Source: Bog-473 sp963745175 (lineage in GTDB: Bacteria > Actinomycetota > Acidimicrobiia > Acidimicrobiales > RAAP-2). From it: 64,000 bases of DNA. Made by a program: the position numbers and the translations under genes. Under the pieces are notes generated by a model that worked only from the letters and a program-made list of their open reading frames with translations, did no database searches and had not been told where the DNA came from. Below, piece by piece: positions 43,653-53,093 of the stretch (position 1 is its first letter; each line of letters starts with the position of its first letter). Where the stretch lies: assembly GCA_963745175.1 (NCBI GenBank), contig CAVUWK010000002.1, positions 62,001-126,000 on the forward strand, given 5' to 3'.

Positions 43653-45024
43653 ATGCTCGGGGTCTACGGGGTCGGGAGGGAAAAGGCCGACTACTACCTC
43701 ACCGACCTCGCCCGCGAGCTACCCGTGTCCGGGCCGGGTCGCTGGGCCGGGACGGCCGCCGGCGGGCTCGGGCTGGCCGGTACGGTCGATCCGGACGGCT
43801 TCCGGCGGCTGCTCGAGGGTCGGCATCCGCTGACCGGAGTGGGGCTCGGATCCGGGCGGACCACGGTCGCGGCCTTCGATCTGACCTTCAGCGCGCCGAA
43901 ATCGGCCAGCGTGCTGTTCGCGCTGGGCGGCGCGGACGTGGCGCACGCCGTCGTCACGGCCCATGCCGGAGCGGTCGAGGGGTCGCTGTCGTATCTCGAG
44001 CGCCACGGCCTCACCGCGGGCAGAGGCTCGGGTCCGGCCCGTACGGTGCTCCCGACCTCGGGCGCCGTGACCGCCATGTTCACCCACGGGGTCAACCGCA
44101 ACGGTGACCCGCACGTCCACAGTCACGTCGTGCTGGCGAACCTGGTGCACGGCGCCGACGGTCGCTGGGGTGCCCTCGACCGGCGGGGGATCGACGCACA
44201 CCGGATGGCTGCGTCAGGGGTCTACGAGGCACACCTGCGCGCAGGGCTGGCGTCGGTGCTGGGGGTGCGCTGGGCCGGAGCGCCCGGACGCACCGCCGAG
44301 GTCGTCGGGGTGCCGCCCGAACTGCTCGGCGAATTCTCGACCAGGGGTGCGGACATCCGCCGCCACATGTTCGAGGCCGGCGCACACTCGGGTCGAGGCG
44401 CCCGCGTGGCCTGGGCTGCCACCCGTCCGGCCAAGGCGCCCTCCGCTCCGTTCGCCGACCTCGTGGCCCGCTGGCAACTGCGGGCCACGGCCGCCGGTCC
44501 ACCGCTCGAGCTCGAATTCGGGCGGGGCGGGGCCGGAGCGCCGCGGGCGGTCCTCGACGAGCACCGCTTCGCCGGGGTGCTTTCGCTCACCCCGCACGGC
44601 GGGGCCCGCCGGCGCGACGTTGTGGCGGCGTTCAGTGCGGCGGCCCGCGACGGCGTCAGTGCCCCGGCCGCCGAACGGCTCGTTGCCCAATGGGTGGCGC
44701 CGGGGCCGATCGGGGTGGGAGAGCCGCTCCAGCCGCGCCGGCACGGTCGGGCCGGCGAACCATCACCTGCGCCTCCTCGGGCCTCGTCCCGTCGACCCCG
44801 ACGATCACGAGGTCTGGCGGGGCGCTGCCCGCGCCATCGATGCCTACCGGGACCGCTGGGGCCTACGCGACGCCGCCGAACCATTCGGCCGTCCGGCGAG
44901 CCTGGCCGCGCTGCCGGCCAACCGCCTGGCGGATCACGTCCGCACCGAGCGGCAGCTGGCAGCGGCGCGGGCGCGCCTCGGATGGCGCGAGCCCCTGACA
45001 GCGGAGCGCGGGCTCGGACGTTGA
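43653..45024 (+). CDS. MobF/TrwC-type relaxase domain protein, without helicase domain (one frameshift)
   Basis: Conjugative relaxase of the HUH class that nicks oriT and stays linked to DNA. The N-terminal tyrosines (KADYYLTDLAREL), TFSAPKSASVLFALGG, and the metal-binding HUH motif DPHVHSHVVLANLVHG (about residues 151-166) are intact. The C-terminus stops near 455 residues, so the usual RecD-like helicase half is missing. A +1 break near 44720-44750 leads into a tail ending at 45024 (GAARAIDAYRDRWGLRD within). ATG 43653 follows GGGAGG. Probably a mobilization relict or a compact IME relaxase. Confidence 0.85.
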
Positions 45025-46431
45025 GTCAGCGGCCACGGTCGGCGGGTCCCGGGCGGGCGATCTGGCGCGCCGGGGGAGGAGCTCGCGCCACGGGGACCGC
45101 TCGTGCGCAGGCGTGAGCATGATCTCCTCGACCACCTTGTCCGGGCCGAGGACGAGCGCGCCGCCGGGGCTGCCGTGGGCTACGGCGTCCACCGGAAGGC
45201 CCCGCTGGCGCGAGGTACCGATCGACGTGGACGGGCGGACACGGCCCCAGCGGTCCACCGAGCGGTTGACCGTCATGGCGGGCACCTCCCGGTCGCCCGC
45301 CAGTGCGCTGATGTCGCGCAGCGTCGCCGTGTCCGCGATTCCCCGCAGGACGACCGTCGTTCCGAAGAGCGAGAGGAATCCGTCAGCCGCCGGCCCCCAC
45401 CTGGTGCGGGCCTGGGAGAGATCCTGCAGGCAGGCGAGGACGAGGATCCCCTGCCCAGCTCCCTCGCTGACCATGGCGGGCAGATCGGGAATTGGGGCGA
45501 TGTTGGCGACTTCGTCGAGAGCGAGGAGCGTGGGTGGGCCGGCGCGCCCGTCGCGCGACCGCGTGTACGCGGCGTCGCGCACGTCGCCCACCATGGCCAC
45601 GACGAGCGGGGCGAATTGGCGTTGTCGGCGGCCGCTCGAGCAGAGGTAGAGCGTGTTGGGCCCGGCACCGAACGTGTCGAGGTCCAGGGGTGCCGTTCGG
45701 GTCGATGCGAGGGCGGCCTCGGTGCGGTAGGCGGCCAAGACGCCGGATGCGGTCGACCAGATGCCTGACTGCTCACGGGAATCGGTGGCGACGATTCCGG
45801 CGAGCAAATCGGTCGCCGGAGCGTCCCCGCCGACGTTCGAGTCCAGGATTTCGAGTGCCGGAGCCCCGTTGTGGCGATCGATCCACTGGAGGACGTCCCG
45901 CATGGGGAGCTCCTGGGTCGCGGCGGCATGGAGCAGTGTCGAGAGCAGCGCGCCGGCACGTTCGGTCCAGTGGTGCTCGCCGGCGCGCTGCCCGCTGAGC
46001 CGGCTTGCGCCGACCATCGCGTCGGCCGTCACGACCGCCGCGTCCCAATCACGTGCTGTCGTCAACGGCGACCAACCGACGCGCTCGACGCCCGGCGGGC
46101 AATCCACCTCACCGCTCGGGTCGTAGAGGAACGACCAACCTTCGACGCCGCGCGACGTTGCGGTCGCCAGCATCACGTCGGGCTTGGTCGAGGTCGAGAC
46201 GACCGGCCCGTCCGAGAGCAAAATATTGGGTATGACCAGGGAAGATGTCTTCCCGGCCCGCGGCGGTCCCAGCACCAGTGTCGAACACTGTGGGCCGGCC
46301 CAGCTCCATCCCTGGGCGCCTTCACCAACATAGATGCTGTGACGCGCCAAACGGTGGACCTCGCGCAGTGCTGCACTCGAAATCAGGCACGAATCGGCGG
46401 TGTCGACATGCGTATGAGTGTCGTGTTCCAC
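44863..46431 (-). CDS. VirD4/TraG-type coupling ATPase (type IV coupling protein)
   Basis: About 522 residues. Walker A LVLGPPRAGKTSSLVIPN (about 53-70), substrate-pumping core, Walker B LLALDEVANIAPIPDL, and the TraM-recognition-like region GILVLACLQDLSQARTRWG. No N-terminal membrane helices are obvious, unlike classical TraG, as in many actinobacterial forms. The last 55 residues are antisense to the relaxase; a single indel near 45050 would end it instead at 45026, leaving the two convergent genes 1 nt apart, which I think more natural. It delivers the relaxase-DNA complex to a transfer channel; no channel genes are here. Confidence 0.8.
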   Translation of the reverse strand: MEHDTHTHVDTADSCLISSAALREVHRLARHSIYVGEGAQGWSWAGPQCSTLVLGPPRAGKTSSLVIPNILLSDGPVVSTSTKPDVMLATATSRGVEGWSFLYDPSGEVDCPPGVERVGWSPLTTARDWDAAVVTADAMVGASRLSGQRAGEHHWTERAGALLSTLLHAAATQELPMRDVLQWIDRHNGAPALEILDSNVGGDAPATDLLAGIVATDSREQSGIWSTASGVLAAYRTEAALASTRTAPLDLDTFGAGPNTLYLCSSGRRQRQFAPLVVAMVGDVRDAAYTRSRDGRAGPPTLLALDEVANIAPIPDLPAMVSEGAGQGILVLACLQDLSQARTRWGPAADGFLSLFGTTVVLRGIADTATLRDISALAGDREVPAMTVNRSVDRWGRVRPSTSIGTSRQRGLPVDAVAHGSPGGALVLGPDKVVEEIMLTPAHERSPWRELLPRRARSPARDPPTVAADSTSEPALRCQGLAPSEARPRRCQLPLGADVIRQAVGRQRGQARRTAEWFGGVA

Positions 46432-46946
46432 ACCCGCGATGTTTGCGTTGGAGAACCGACAAATCCATGGGACATACCGCGCAAATCGACGACGGCAACA
46501 CCGTGCGGTCGTCGCACCGACGCAGGATGCGCCTCATTTGCGCGTGCGGAACCGAGTGAAACGAAGGCGTCGACGAGTGCAAAAAGATGCCGCGAACAAA
46601 GAATGCTTGACCTGAGCGTGTTCATAACAGAAGAATGGTGTCTACCCGAAGTGTGAGGGAGGGTATGACATGTGCTGCGACACAACGACGTGTAGCGCGC
46701 AAAACGAAAATTGTCGGCTTCGTTTTCGCGTGCTCGTCGCCGCGCCGCACTGTGTCAGCGTGACTTCGCAACTCGGGGAATCAAGTCGGTCTGGCGTGAT
46801 GTGGTGGTGTCGATGACACCGGCGCAGCTACTCCAGCCGTCGCAAATGAAACCGGTGCGGCAGTGCGCATGGTGCGGGGCAGTCGACCGCGACGTGGCGC
46901 AGGCTTCACCTCTATTCAGTGACCATGCTCCTAGGGAGGTGCACCT
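46432..46946. other. 515-bp gap between coupling protein and histone-like gene
   Basis: Lower in GC than the surroundings, with no convincing gene. It contains an inverted repeat AAAACGAA (46701-46708) / TTCGTTTT (46719-46726) with a 10-nt spacer. A 5-kb neighbourhood with relaxase and coupling protein makes an oriT or attachment site conceivable, but no nic consensus was recognised. The right end holds the histone-like gene's GGGAGGTG ribosome site. Confidence 0.4.
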
Positions 46947-47378
46947 GTGGCAGTAGCCGCAAAAAGAAGGGCCCCGGCCAAAAAGGCCGCAAAAAAGCGG
47001 GCCCCCGCAAAGAAGGCAGCGAAGCGCTCAACGGCGAAAAAGGCCGTGAAGCGGGCTCCGGCACGGAAGTCCGTGAAGCGGGCTCCGGCACGCAAGGCAG
47101 CCAAGAAGCGGGCTCCTGCGAAGCGGGCAGCCAAGAAGCGGGCTCCTGCGAAGAAGCGGGCTCCGGCACGCAAGGCAGCCAAGAAGCGGGCTCCTGCGAA
47201 GAAGAGGGCAGCCAAGAAGCGGGCTCCTGCGAAGAAGAGGGCAGCCAAGAAGCGGGCTCCTGCCAAGAGGGCGGCCAAGAAGCGGACAACTGTCCGCAAG
47301 GCCGTCAAGAAGCGGGCAACCGCGGCCAAGAAGGCTGTGCGTCGCGCACCCGCCCGCAAGGCGGCGAAGCGGCGCTAA
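46947..47378 (+). CDS. Histone H1-like Lys/Arg/Ala-rich DNA-binding protein
   Basis: 143 residues almost wholly built of KKRAPAKKAA-type repeats (about 14 imperfect units), extremely basic and without acidic residues. Such tails resemble eukaryotic H1 C-termini, chlamydial HctB, AlgP, and the Lup/HupB C-terminal region of Actinobacteria, and bind and compact DNA. There is no globular HU domain, so it is not HupB. GTG 46947 with GGGAGGTG. A near-perfect +1 shadow frame in the same repeats (GSQEAGS) is an artefact of the repeats. Confidence 0.8.
   Translation: MAVAAKRRAPAKKAAKKRAPAKKAAKRSTAKKAVKRAPARKSVKRAPARKAAKKRAPAKRAAKKRAPAKKRAPARKAAKKRAPAKKRAAKKRAPAKKRAAKKRAPAKRAAKKRTTVRKAVKKRATAAKKAVRRAPARKAAKRR
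46960..47375 (+). repeat. Tandem imperfect 12-27 bp repeats within the histone-like gene
   Basis: Units around GCCAAGAAGCGGGCTCCTGC recur many times, especially 47098-47280, with near-identical copies. Such repeats can expand or contract by slippage or recombination, changing protein length. Confidence 0.75.
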
Positions 47379-47407
47379 GCGCTTCGTTCCTTCGGGAACA
47401 CGCGAGA

Positions 47408-47429
47408 CCGGGGGCCTCCGGGCCCCCGG
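47408..47429 (+). terminator. Terminator-like hairpin after the histone-like gene
   Basis: CCGGGGGCC (47408-47416), loop TCCG, GGCCCCCGG (47421-47429): perfect 9-bp stem between convergent genes. No U-run. A second small hairpin with a TTCG loop lies just upstream (GTTCC 47386-47390, GGAAC 47395-47399). Confidence 0.6.
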
Positions 47430-47448
47430 CTCCGCGTGCAGGGACGGT

Positions 47449-48072
47449 CTACGAAGGCCGGTCGAGCTCGGCGACGTCGGCCGGCCAGTCGACGTCGTAG
47501 GCGAGGTCCGGAGCCCGCAGGACACGCACCGGGAGGCCGATCCTCGTCGCCTCCGCCCGGTGGGAGCGGAACGAGCCCGGACCGTAGGCGAAGCGGAAGT
47601 CGGACTCTGCCGGTAGGCGGAGAACATTGGTACCGTCATCGCGCCGGTCTGGGACGAGGGTGACGCCATCGAACGGGGCGAGCACGCCCAACCCGTGCGC
47701 TCTTGGTAGGTCCCCGTGCGCGACGGTCACCCAGCGTGCCCCCGCCCGGGCCAGGCGGTCGACCCCCGCCCGCACGGCTCCGTTGAGGCCCTGTCCGGGC
47801 TCCCACATCACCGTGGCGCCGAGCTCCATCGCCCACGCCGCCACGTCCCGGTCGTCGCAGACGACGGCGACCGGGAGGGGCACGCACGCCGCCACCACCC
47901 GTGCGGCCATGGAACGGACGAGCCGGATCCGTTCGGCATCGGAGAGGGCCGACCCCAACCTGCGCTTGGCCTGGTGGAACGCCTTGACGGGGATCAGGAC
48001 GACCTCAGGCCCCAACGGGCGGTCGACTGTCGCCGCCGCGTGCTGCGCTGCCGGCGTGCTGGCCCTCGACAC
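47449..48072 (-). CDS. cofC: 2-phospho-L-lactate (or phosphoenolpyruvate) guanylyltransferase CofC/FbiD
   Basis: Nucleotidyltransferase that activates phosphoenolpyruvate or phospholactate with GTP for coenzyme F420 synthesis. Signature VVLIPVKAFHQAKRRLGSAL, then VAVVCDDRDVAAWA and VTVAHGDLPRAHGLGVL. In Actinobacteria the preferred substrate is PEP. 207 residues, GTG 48072. Fits the F420-type redox proteins at 34412 and 43181. Confidence 0.85.
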   Translation of the reverse strand: MSRASTPAAQHAAATVDRPLGPEVVLIPVKAFHQAKRRLGSALSDAERIRLVRSMAARVVAACVPLPVAVVCDDRDVAAWAMELGATVMWEPGQGLNGAVRAGVDRLARAGARWVTVAHGDLPRAHGLGVLAPFDGVTLVPDRRDDGTNVLRLPAESDFRFAYGPGSFRSHRAEATRIGLPVRVLRAPDLAYDVDWPADVAELDRPS

Positions 48073-48118
48073 CCGCGACAGTGTACGGGTCGTCGCGGAG
48101 GTCGCTGTGGGGGAGCCG

Positions 48119-48124
48119 TAGGCT
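48119..48124 (+). promoter_or_regulatory. -10 element TAGGCT of gpsA
   Basis: TAGGCT ends 8 nt before ATG 48133, the same hexamer as at pafBC; leaderless or near-leaderless. GGAGG between them could act as a ribosome site. Confidence 0.45.
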
Positions 48125-48132
48125 CTGGAGGC

Positions 48133-49155
48133 ATGAGCGACCGGGTGGCGGTGATCGGTGCGGGGTCATGGGGCACCGCGGTCGGGACCATCGTCGGTGC
48201 CTCGCATCCCGCTTCACTGTGGGTGCGCTCGCCCGACCTCGCCGCGTCCATGGCACAGACGCGCCAGAACGAGAAGTACCTCCCGGGTGTGCAGATCCCC
48301 GACGGGGTGGCGGTGACGTCGTCGTTGGCCGAGGCGCTCGACGGCGCCGCCATCGTCTTCATGGCCGTCCCGTCGCACGGGTTCCGCGCCGTCCTCACCG
48401 AGATGCAGCCTCTGGCGGGGGGGATCGAGGCCGTGGTGAGCCTGGCCAAGGGGATCGAGATGGGGACCAACCTCCGCATGTCACAGGTGGTGGCCGAGGT
48501 GTTGCCGGGGCTGCCCGCCGGCGTACTGACCGGTCCGAACCTGGCGCGCGAGGTGGCGCAGGGCCACCCCGCGGCCTGCGTGGTCGCCCTCACCGACGAG
48601 GCGCTGGCGAGCCGCGTGCAGGGGCTTGTGCATACGCGCACGTTCCGTACCTATATGGGCACCGACGTCGTGGGGTGTGAGATCGCCGGCGCCACCAAGA
48701 ACGTGATGGCTATCGCCGCCGGCATCGGTGACGGGTTGGGTCTCGGGGACAACACCCGGGCCGTGCTCATCACGCGGGGCCTGGCCGAGCTGGGGCGGCT
48801 GGGCGTCGCCCTCGGTGGGAAGGTGCTCACCTTCGGTGGCCTGGCCGGAGTCGGTGACCTGGTGGCGACCTGCGCCAGCCCGCAGAGCCGGAATCGGACG
48901 GTGGGCTTCGCGCTCGGGCAGGGGCAGTCGCTCGAGGAGATCGTCGGGGGGATGCACATGGTGGCGGAGGGCATCAAGAGTGCAGGGCCGCTGGTCGGGC
49001 TGGCCCAGGCCCATGGCGTCGAGATGCCGATCGCGGAGCAGGTCCGAGGCATCGTGGACGGGCGGTGCTCGCCCGCCGAGGCGCTGATGAACCTGATGCG
49101 CCGGCCCTCCCGCCCGGAATGGGACGAAGCACTGCTGCGGGGACTTCCGCGATGA
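48133..49155 (+). CDS. gpsA: NAD(P)-dependent glycerol-3-phosphate dehydrogenase
   Basis: Reduces dihydroxyacetone phosphate to sn-glycerol-3-phosphate for phospholipids. N-terminal Rossmann motif VAVIGAGSWGTAVG, AIVFMAVPSHGFRAVL, GPNLAREVAQGHP, catalytic-lysine region GCEIAGATKNVMAIAAGIGD, GGLAGVGDLVATCASPQSRN. 340 residues. TGA overlaps the cyclase ATG (ATGA). Confidence 0.95.
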   Translation: MSDRVAVIGAGSWGTAVGTIVGASHPASLWVRSPDLAASMAQTRQNEKYLPGVQIPDGVAVTSSLAEALDGAAIVFMAVPSHGFRAVLTEMQPLAGGIEAVVSLAKGIEMGTNLRMSQVVAEVLPGLPAGVLTGPNLAREVAQGHPAACVVALTDEALASRVQGLVHTRTFRTYMGTDVVGCEIAGATKNVMAIAAGIGDGLGLGDNTRAVLITRGLAELGRLGVALGGKVLTFGGLAGVGDLVATCASPQSRNRTVGFALGQGQSLEEIVGGMHMVAEGIKSAGPLVGLAQAHGVEMPIAEQVRGIVDGRCSPAEALMNLMRRPSRPEWDEALLRGLPR

Positions 49156-50447
49156 GCGGACTCTTCCAAAGCTACGACGGACTGTCCGGACCCGGCGACG
49201 AGGCGCTCCGGGAGGCGGCACTCGCCCACGTCAAGGAGATCCTCCTGATGCACGGCGCGACCGAGCAGGAGATCGACCAGGCGGTCGACGACGGCGTCAT
49301 CGATCTCTTCGTGGCGGACCGCATGCTGATCCCCTCGCGCCGGCGCTACACGCGGGTCGAGGTCGCCGAGCTCACGGGCGTGGGTGTGGACAAGCTGGAG
49401 CGTTTCTGGCGGGCCCTGGGGTTTCCCGGCGTCGACGACGACGACCGCGCCTTCACCGACCTCGACCTCGAGGCGGTCCGCCTCTTCCAGGGTCTCCAGG
49501 CGCTCGGGGCCGCCGATGTCGACACGGCGGTCCAGATGGCCCGCGTCATCGGCTCGTCCATGGCCCGGATCGCCGAGGCGGAGCTCGTGCCCGGTGACAT
49601 GGTGAGCGCCGAGGTCGACCCGGTCCTCTCGGCCGAGGCGTTCGCCGGCATTGCCGACGTGACCATTCCGGCCATGGCCAAGTTGCTCGAGTTCGTGTGG
49701 CGGCGCCAGGTAGCGGCCGGGATCCAACGCAGCATGATGCTGCGCAGCCACGGCCTGGCGCCGGGGCAGAGTCCGGTCCTCGCCGTGGGTTTCGCCGACA
49801 TGGTCGGCTTCACGCTCCTCAGCCAGCACCTCAGCGACGAGGAACTGGCCGCCGTCGTCCGCCGGTTCGAGGAGATCTCCCACGACATCGTGACCAGCGC
49901 CGGCGGCCGGGTGGTCAAGATGATCGGCGACGAGGTCATGTTCGTGGTGGACAGCGTCGCGGGCGCGGCGCGTATCGGACTGAGCCTGGCCGATGCCTAC
50001 GCCGACGACGATCTCCTCTCGGACGTGCGGGTGGGTCTGGCCTGCGGCCCCGTGCTCCTGCGGGACGGCGACTATTTCGGTCCAACCGTCAACCTGGCCC
50101 ACCGGATCGTGAACATCGGCAACCCGGGGACCGTCCTGATGTCCGACGAGTTCCACAGGACGCTGATGGTGGAGGCGCCGAGTGAGTTCACGGCGCAGGC
50201 GCTCCGGCCCCGGCTGCTGAAGGACCTCGGACGCGTGCAGCTGTGGTGGTGCGGCCGGGCCGGGGAGGAGGCCGACGGCACGGGGCCGGCCGCCGATCGC
50301 CGGCGCAACGTGCGCTGGGAGCGGCTGTCCGAGGTCCTGCGTGACCTCGAGGAGCTCCGTGGTGTCGGCGAGCGCCTGCTCAGCGCCAACCGCGCCCCCG
50401 ACTCAGTCGTCGCGCAGCCTGGCCGTGGCGATGCCGAAGGGCCGTAG
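49152..50447 (+). CDS. Class III adenylate cyclase with N-terminal regulatory domain
   Basis: 431 residues. Catalytic domain from about residue 205: metal Asp216 (FADMVGFTLLS) and Asp260 (VKMIGDEVMF), adenine-specifying Lys256, transition-state Asn314/Arg318 (FGPTVNLAHRIV). All are present, so it should be active and homodimeric. The N-terminal 200 residues resemble the pH-sensing/autoinhibitory region of Rv1264-type cyclases and contain a MerR-like segment (RRYTRVEVAELTGVGVDKLE). Soluble. It overlaps gpsA by 4 nt and the convergent mannosidase by 45 nt. Confidence 0.88.
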   Translation: MSGLFQSYDGLSGPGDEALREAALAHVKEILLMHGATEQEIDQAVDDGVIDLFVADRMLIPSRRRYTRVEVAELTGVGVDKLERFWRALGFPGVDDDDRAFTDLDLEAVRLFQGLQALGAADVDTAVQMARVIGSSMARIAEAELVPGDMVSAEVDPVLSAEAFAGIADVTIPAMAKLLEFVWRRQVAAGIQRSMMLRSHGLAPGQSPVLAVGFADMVGFTLLSQHLSDEELAAVVRRFEEISHDIVTSAGGRVVKMIGDEVMFVVDSVAGAARIGLSLADAYADDDLLSDVRVGLACGPVLLRDGDYFGPTVNLAHRIVNIGNPGTVLMSDEFHRTLMVEAPSEFTAQALRPRLLKDLGRVQLWWCGRAGEEADGTGPAADRRRNVRWERLSEVLRDLEELRGVGERLLSANRAPDSVVAQPGRGDAEGP

Positions 50448-53061
50448 CTCGAACGAGCCCTCAAAGGGCTCCTGGGGGTAGCCGCGCAGGTCGACGAGCC
50501 AGCCGGAGCGCCCAGGGAACGACACCAGGCTGCGCTGCGGGCTCGGGTTGAAGACGCGGATCTCGAGCACGCCGGCGACGCGGTGCAGCGCGCTGACCTC
50601 GCCGCCGTGGACGCTCGAGCGCGCTGCCCGACGACGGGCGCGGGCCACCACCCAGGCTCAAGACGGGCTCGAGCGGGAGGAGCACGTCGTCGGCCAGCTG
50701 GTACGGGTCGTCGCAGTCCAGCGCGAGCGCGTAGCGCAGCTCGACCCGCTTGCCCCGCATCTGCAGGCCTTCCACCGCCGTGAGTGGCCCCGCCGGGAAG
50801 GGGCGGTAGGCCATGCCGAGCCGGGACAGCATCCCGGTCGACCGCAGGACGGTCAGCGCCATGGTGCGCGCCGCGTCATCCTGAATGTCGACGAGCTCGT
50901 ACTCGCACACTCCTTCGTGCACCACCGTGAGGCGCCCGGCGCTGACGAAGCGGTTGGATGGCGCGGTGGGGAGCCCGAGCTCGTCGGGCCGGCCCTCGGC
51001 CGTCAAGCCGCGTGTGACGATGGTGAAGGCGCTCTCGGCCTGTGACTGGCCGGCCGGTTCCGGGAGGGGCAGGTGCACGCGCAGGCGGTGATCGCCGCTG
51101 GGATTTACGAACGTGGTCGTCACCCGCACGGTCGCCTCGTCCGCCCGCAGCTCCACGTCGGTCTCGACGTCGACGCTGTGCCCTCCGACCCGCGCCTGGG
51201 AGGAGCCGTCGACATGATCGGGCCAGAGGTAGGTGCTCGTGATGCGGACCCGCGCCCGCACGGGTCCGCGCTCGTCCACCCGCACGGCGACGGCTTCGGG
51301 CGTGTCGACGAAGGAATCCTGGCGCGGGGGGAGTAGTTGTAGGAGTCGCCGAGGTCTCCGCCGTCCACCAGGCGGCCATAGCCGGATGTGCCCTCCAGCG
51401 CGAAGGTGCCGGTTGATGTGTCGACGTCGACGCGCACCAGCCCGTTGGCCAGCACGACCGTGCCGTCGGCCTCGTTGACCTCGACCGGGTGGGCGAGCGG
51501 CGCGGGGTCGAAGGCGGCCCAGCCGTAGCCCGGCACCTCGCCGGTGCGGGCGAGGATCTTGCCGCGTCGCCGGCTGTTCCATGCCCACCCGGACCACGGC
51601 GTCGGGCCGGGCGCCCAGCCTCGTGTAGACGTCCTGCTTGGCCTCCGCGATGGGGACACCCGGCTTCTCCTCGGTGCCGACGGCGATGGTGATGTCGAAC
51701 CCCTCCTCGGTGTCCTCGATCAGCACGTCGTGGATCCACGCCTCGTCGTCGATCCGCGGTCCCTGCATCATCCCCAGCACCGTGCGGACCGTGTCCGCAT
51801 CGAGCACCATCGACCCGGGTAGCCCGGAGCGCTCGGACACGACCTGCACGCCGGCGGGAGGAGGGCCGTCGGCCGGCACGATGAGCTCCACGACGCCGGA
51901 GCGGGCCCGGGGCGACGGGTTGAGCACCGTGGCACCAGCCTGCGACAGCGAGCGGGTGAAGGTCTTGACGGCGCGCTCCGCCAGCCCGGCGGCGATGGCC
52001 CGCGCCTCGGCGTAGCGATGCAGGACGGCGTCGACCACGTCGTCGACGGAGCAGGCGCAGATGGAGTCGTGCGCGGAGTTGCGCACCATCTCGAGCCAGG
52101 CGAGCTCCAGGAGTCGCTCGGGGTAGTCCGCCGGCGCCTCGAACAGCGCGGCCAGCGGCTCGGCGCGGCGCTCCAGTTGCCGCTCGGCGAGGGCACCGCG
52201 CCGCTTGACGTCGACCCGGTTCGAGGTGACGCCCATCAACATGTTGGCCCGGGCGCCGGACCGCAGCTCGCCCTGCACGCGGGTCAAGCCCTCCTTCGGC
52301 GCGCCGGCCAGGTAGCGGGGGAGCGAGGTGACCGCGAAGTCGAACTCATCCTGGAGGTCGTTGGCCTCGGCCACCACCCGGCCGAGCCAGGGCTGGGGCA
52401 TGAGATGGTCGGACCCGTTCATGACCAGCAGGTCACCGAGAAGGAACTCGGCCACCTCGGCCACGTTGTCGCGGGTGCGCCGCACGAGCGCCTTGGCGTC
52501 GTCGGGCAGTGCGGCCCCGTTGCCATAGCCGACGGGCAGGTACTCGGCCCGTACCGAGGAACCGTCCGGGGCCTCCCAAATGAAGGCGTTCTTGGTCACC
52601 TGCGAGGGCACCCCGCGCCACACGACGGCATCGCTGAAGCCGGCCAGGCGAAGGATCTGGGGCATCTGAGCGATATGGCCGAACATGTCCGGCAGGTAGC
52701 CCAGCTCCATCACCCCGCCGAAGGCGGCCCCACGCCCGAGGCCCATCTGGAGGTTGCGCACGATCGTCTCACCCGAGGCGAGGAACTCGTCCATGAGGAT
52801 GTACCAGGGCCCCATGCTCAACCGGCCCGAGGCAGCCAGCGCCCGCAGGCGCCCTTCCGCTTCGGGGCGGACCTCGAGATAGTCGTCCACGACGGCCATC
52901 TGCCCGTCCAGCATGAAGTAGGGGTAGCTGGCGTCGCGCTCGAGGAGGGGGATGAGCGTGTCGATCAGCTCCACCAGCGCGAGGCGGAAGTCCTGGTAGG
53001 ACTTGTACCATTCCCGGTCCCAGTGCGTGTGCGGAACGATGGCAATGCGGCGGGCGGTCAT
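50403..53061 (-). CDS. GH38 family alpha-mannosidase (three frameshifts)
   Basis: Retaining glycosidase of about 880 residues. N-terminal IVPHTHWDREWYKSYQDF carries the zinc-binding His and Asp; the nucleophile Asp is in MELGYLPDMFGHIAQM; RNSAHDSICACSVDDV contributes another His. A beta-sandwich C-terminal half ends with RSGWLVDLRGYPQ. No signal peptide, so cytosolic, perhaps degrading mannose-containing glycans or recycling capsule/lipoglycan pieces. Breaks near 51580 (+1), 51330 (missing C) and 50625 (+1). ATG 53061. Confidence 0.87.
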
Positions 53062-53093
53062 GACCGCCAGACTATGACCTGCGGTCGCCGACG

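Noticed and set aside
46711..46956. 81-codon ORF with a CAWCG motif in the gap before the histone-like gene
   Set aside because: Only one CxxC, an overlap with the next gene's ribosome site and no recognisable fold; too weak to call.
46950..47375. CRISPR-like repeat array
   Set aside because: The repeats are in-frame coding units of a Lys/Ala-rich protein with no unique spacers and no cas genes nearby.
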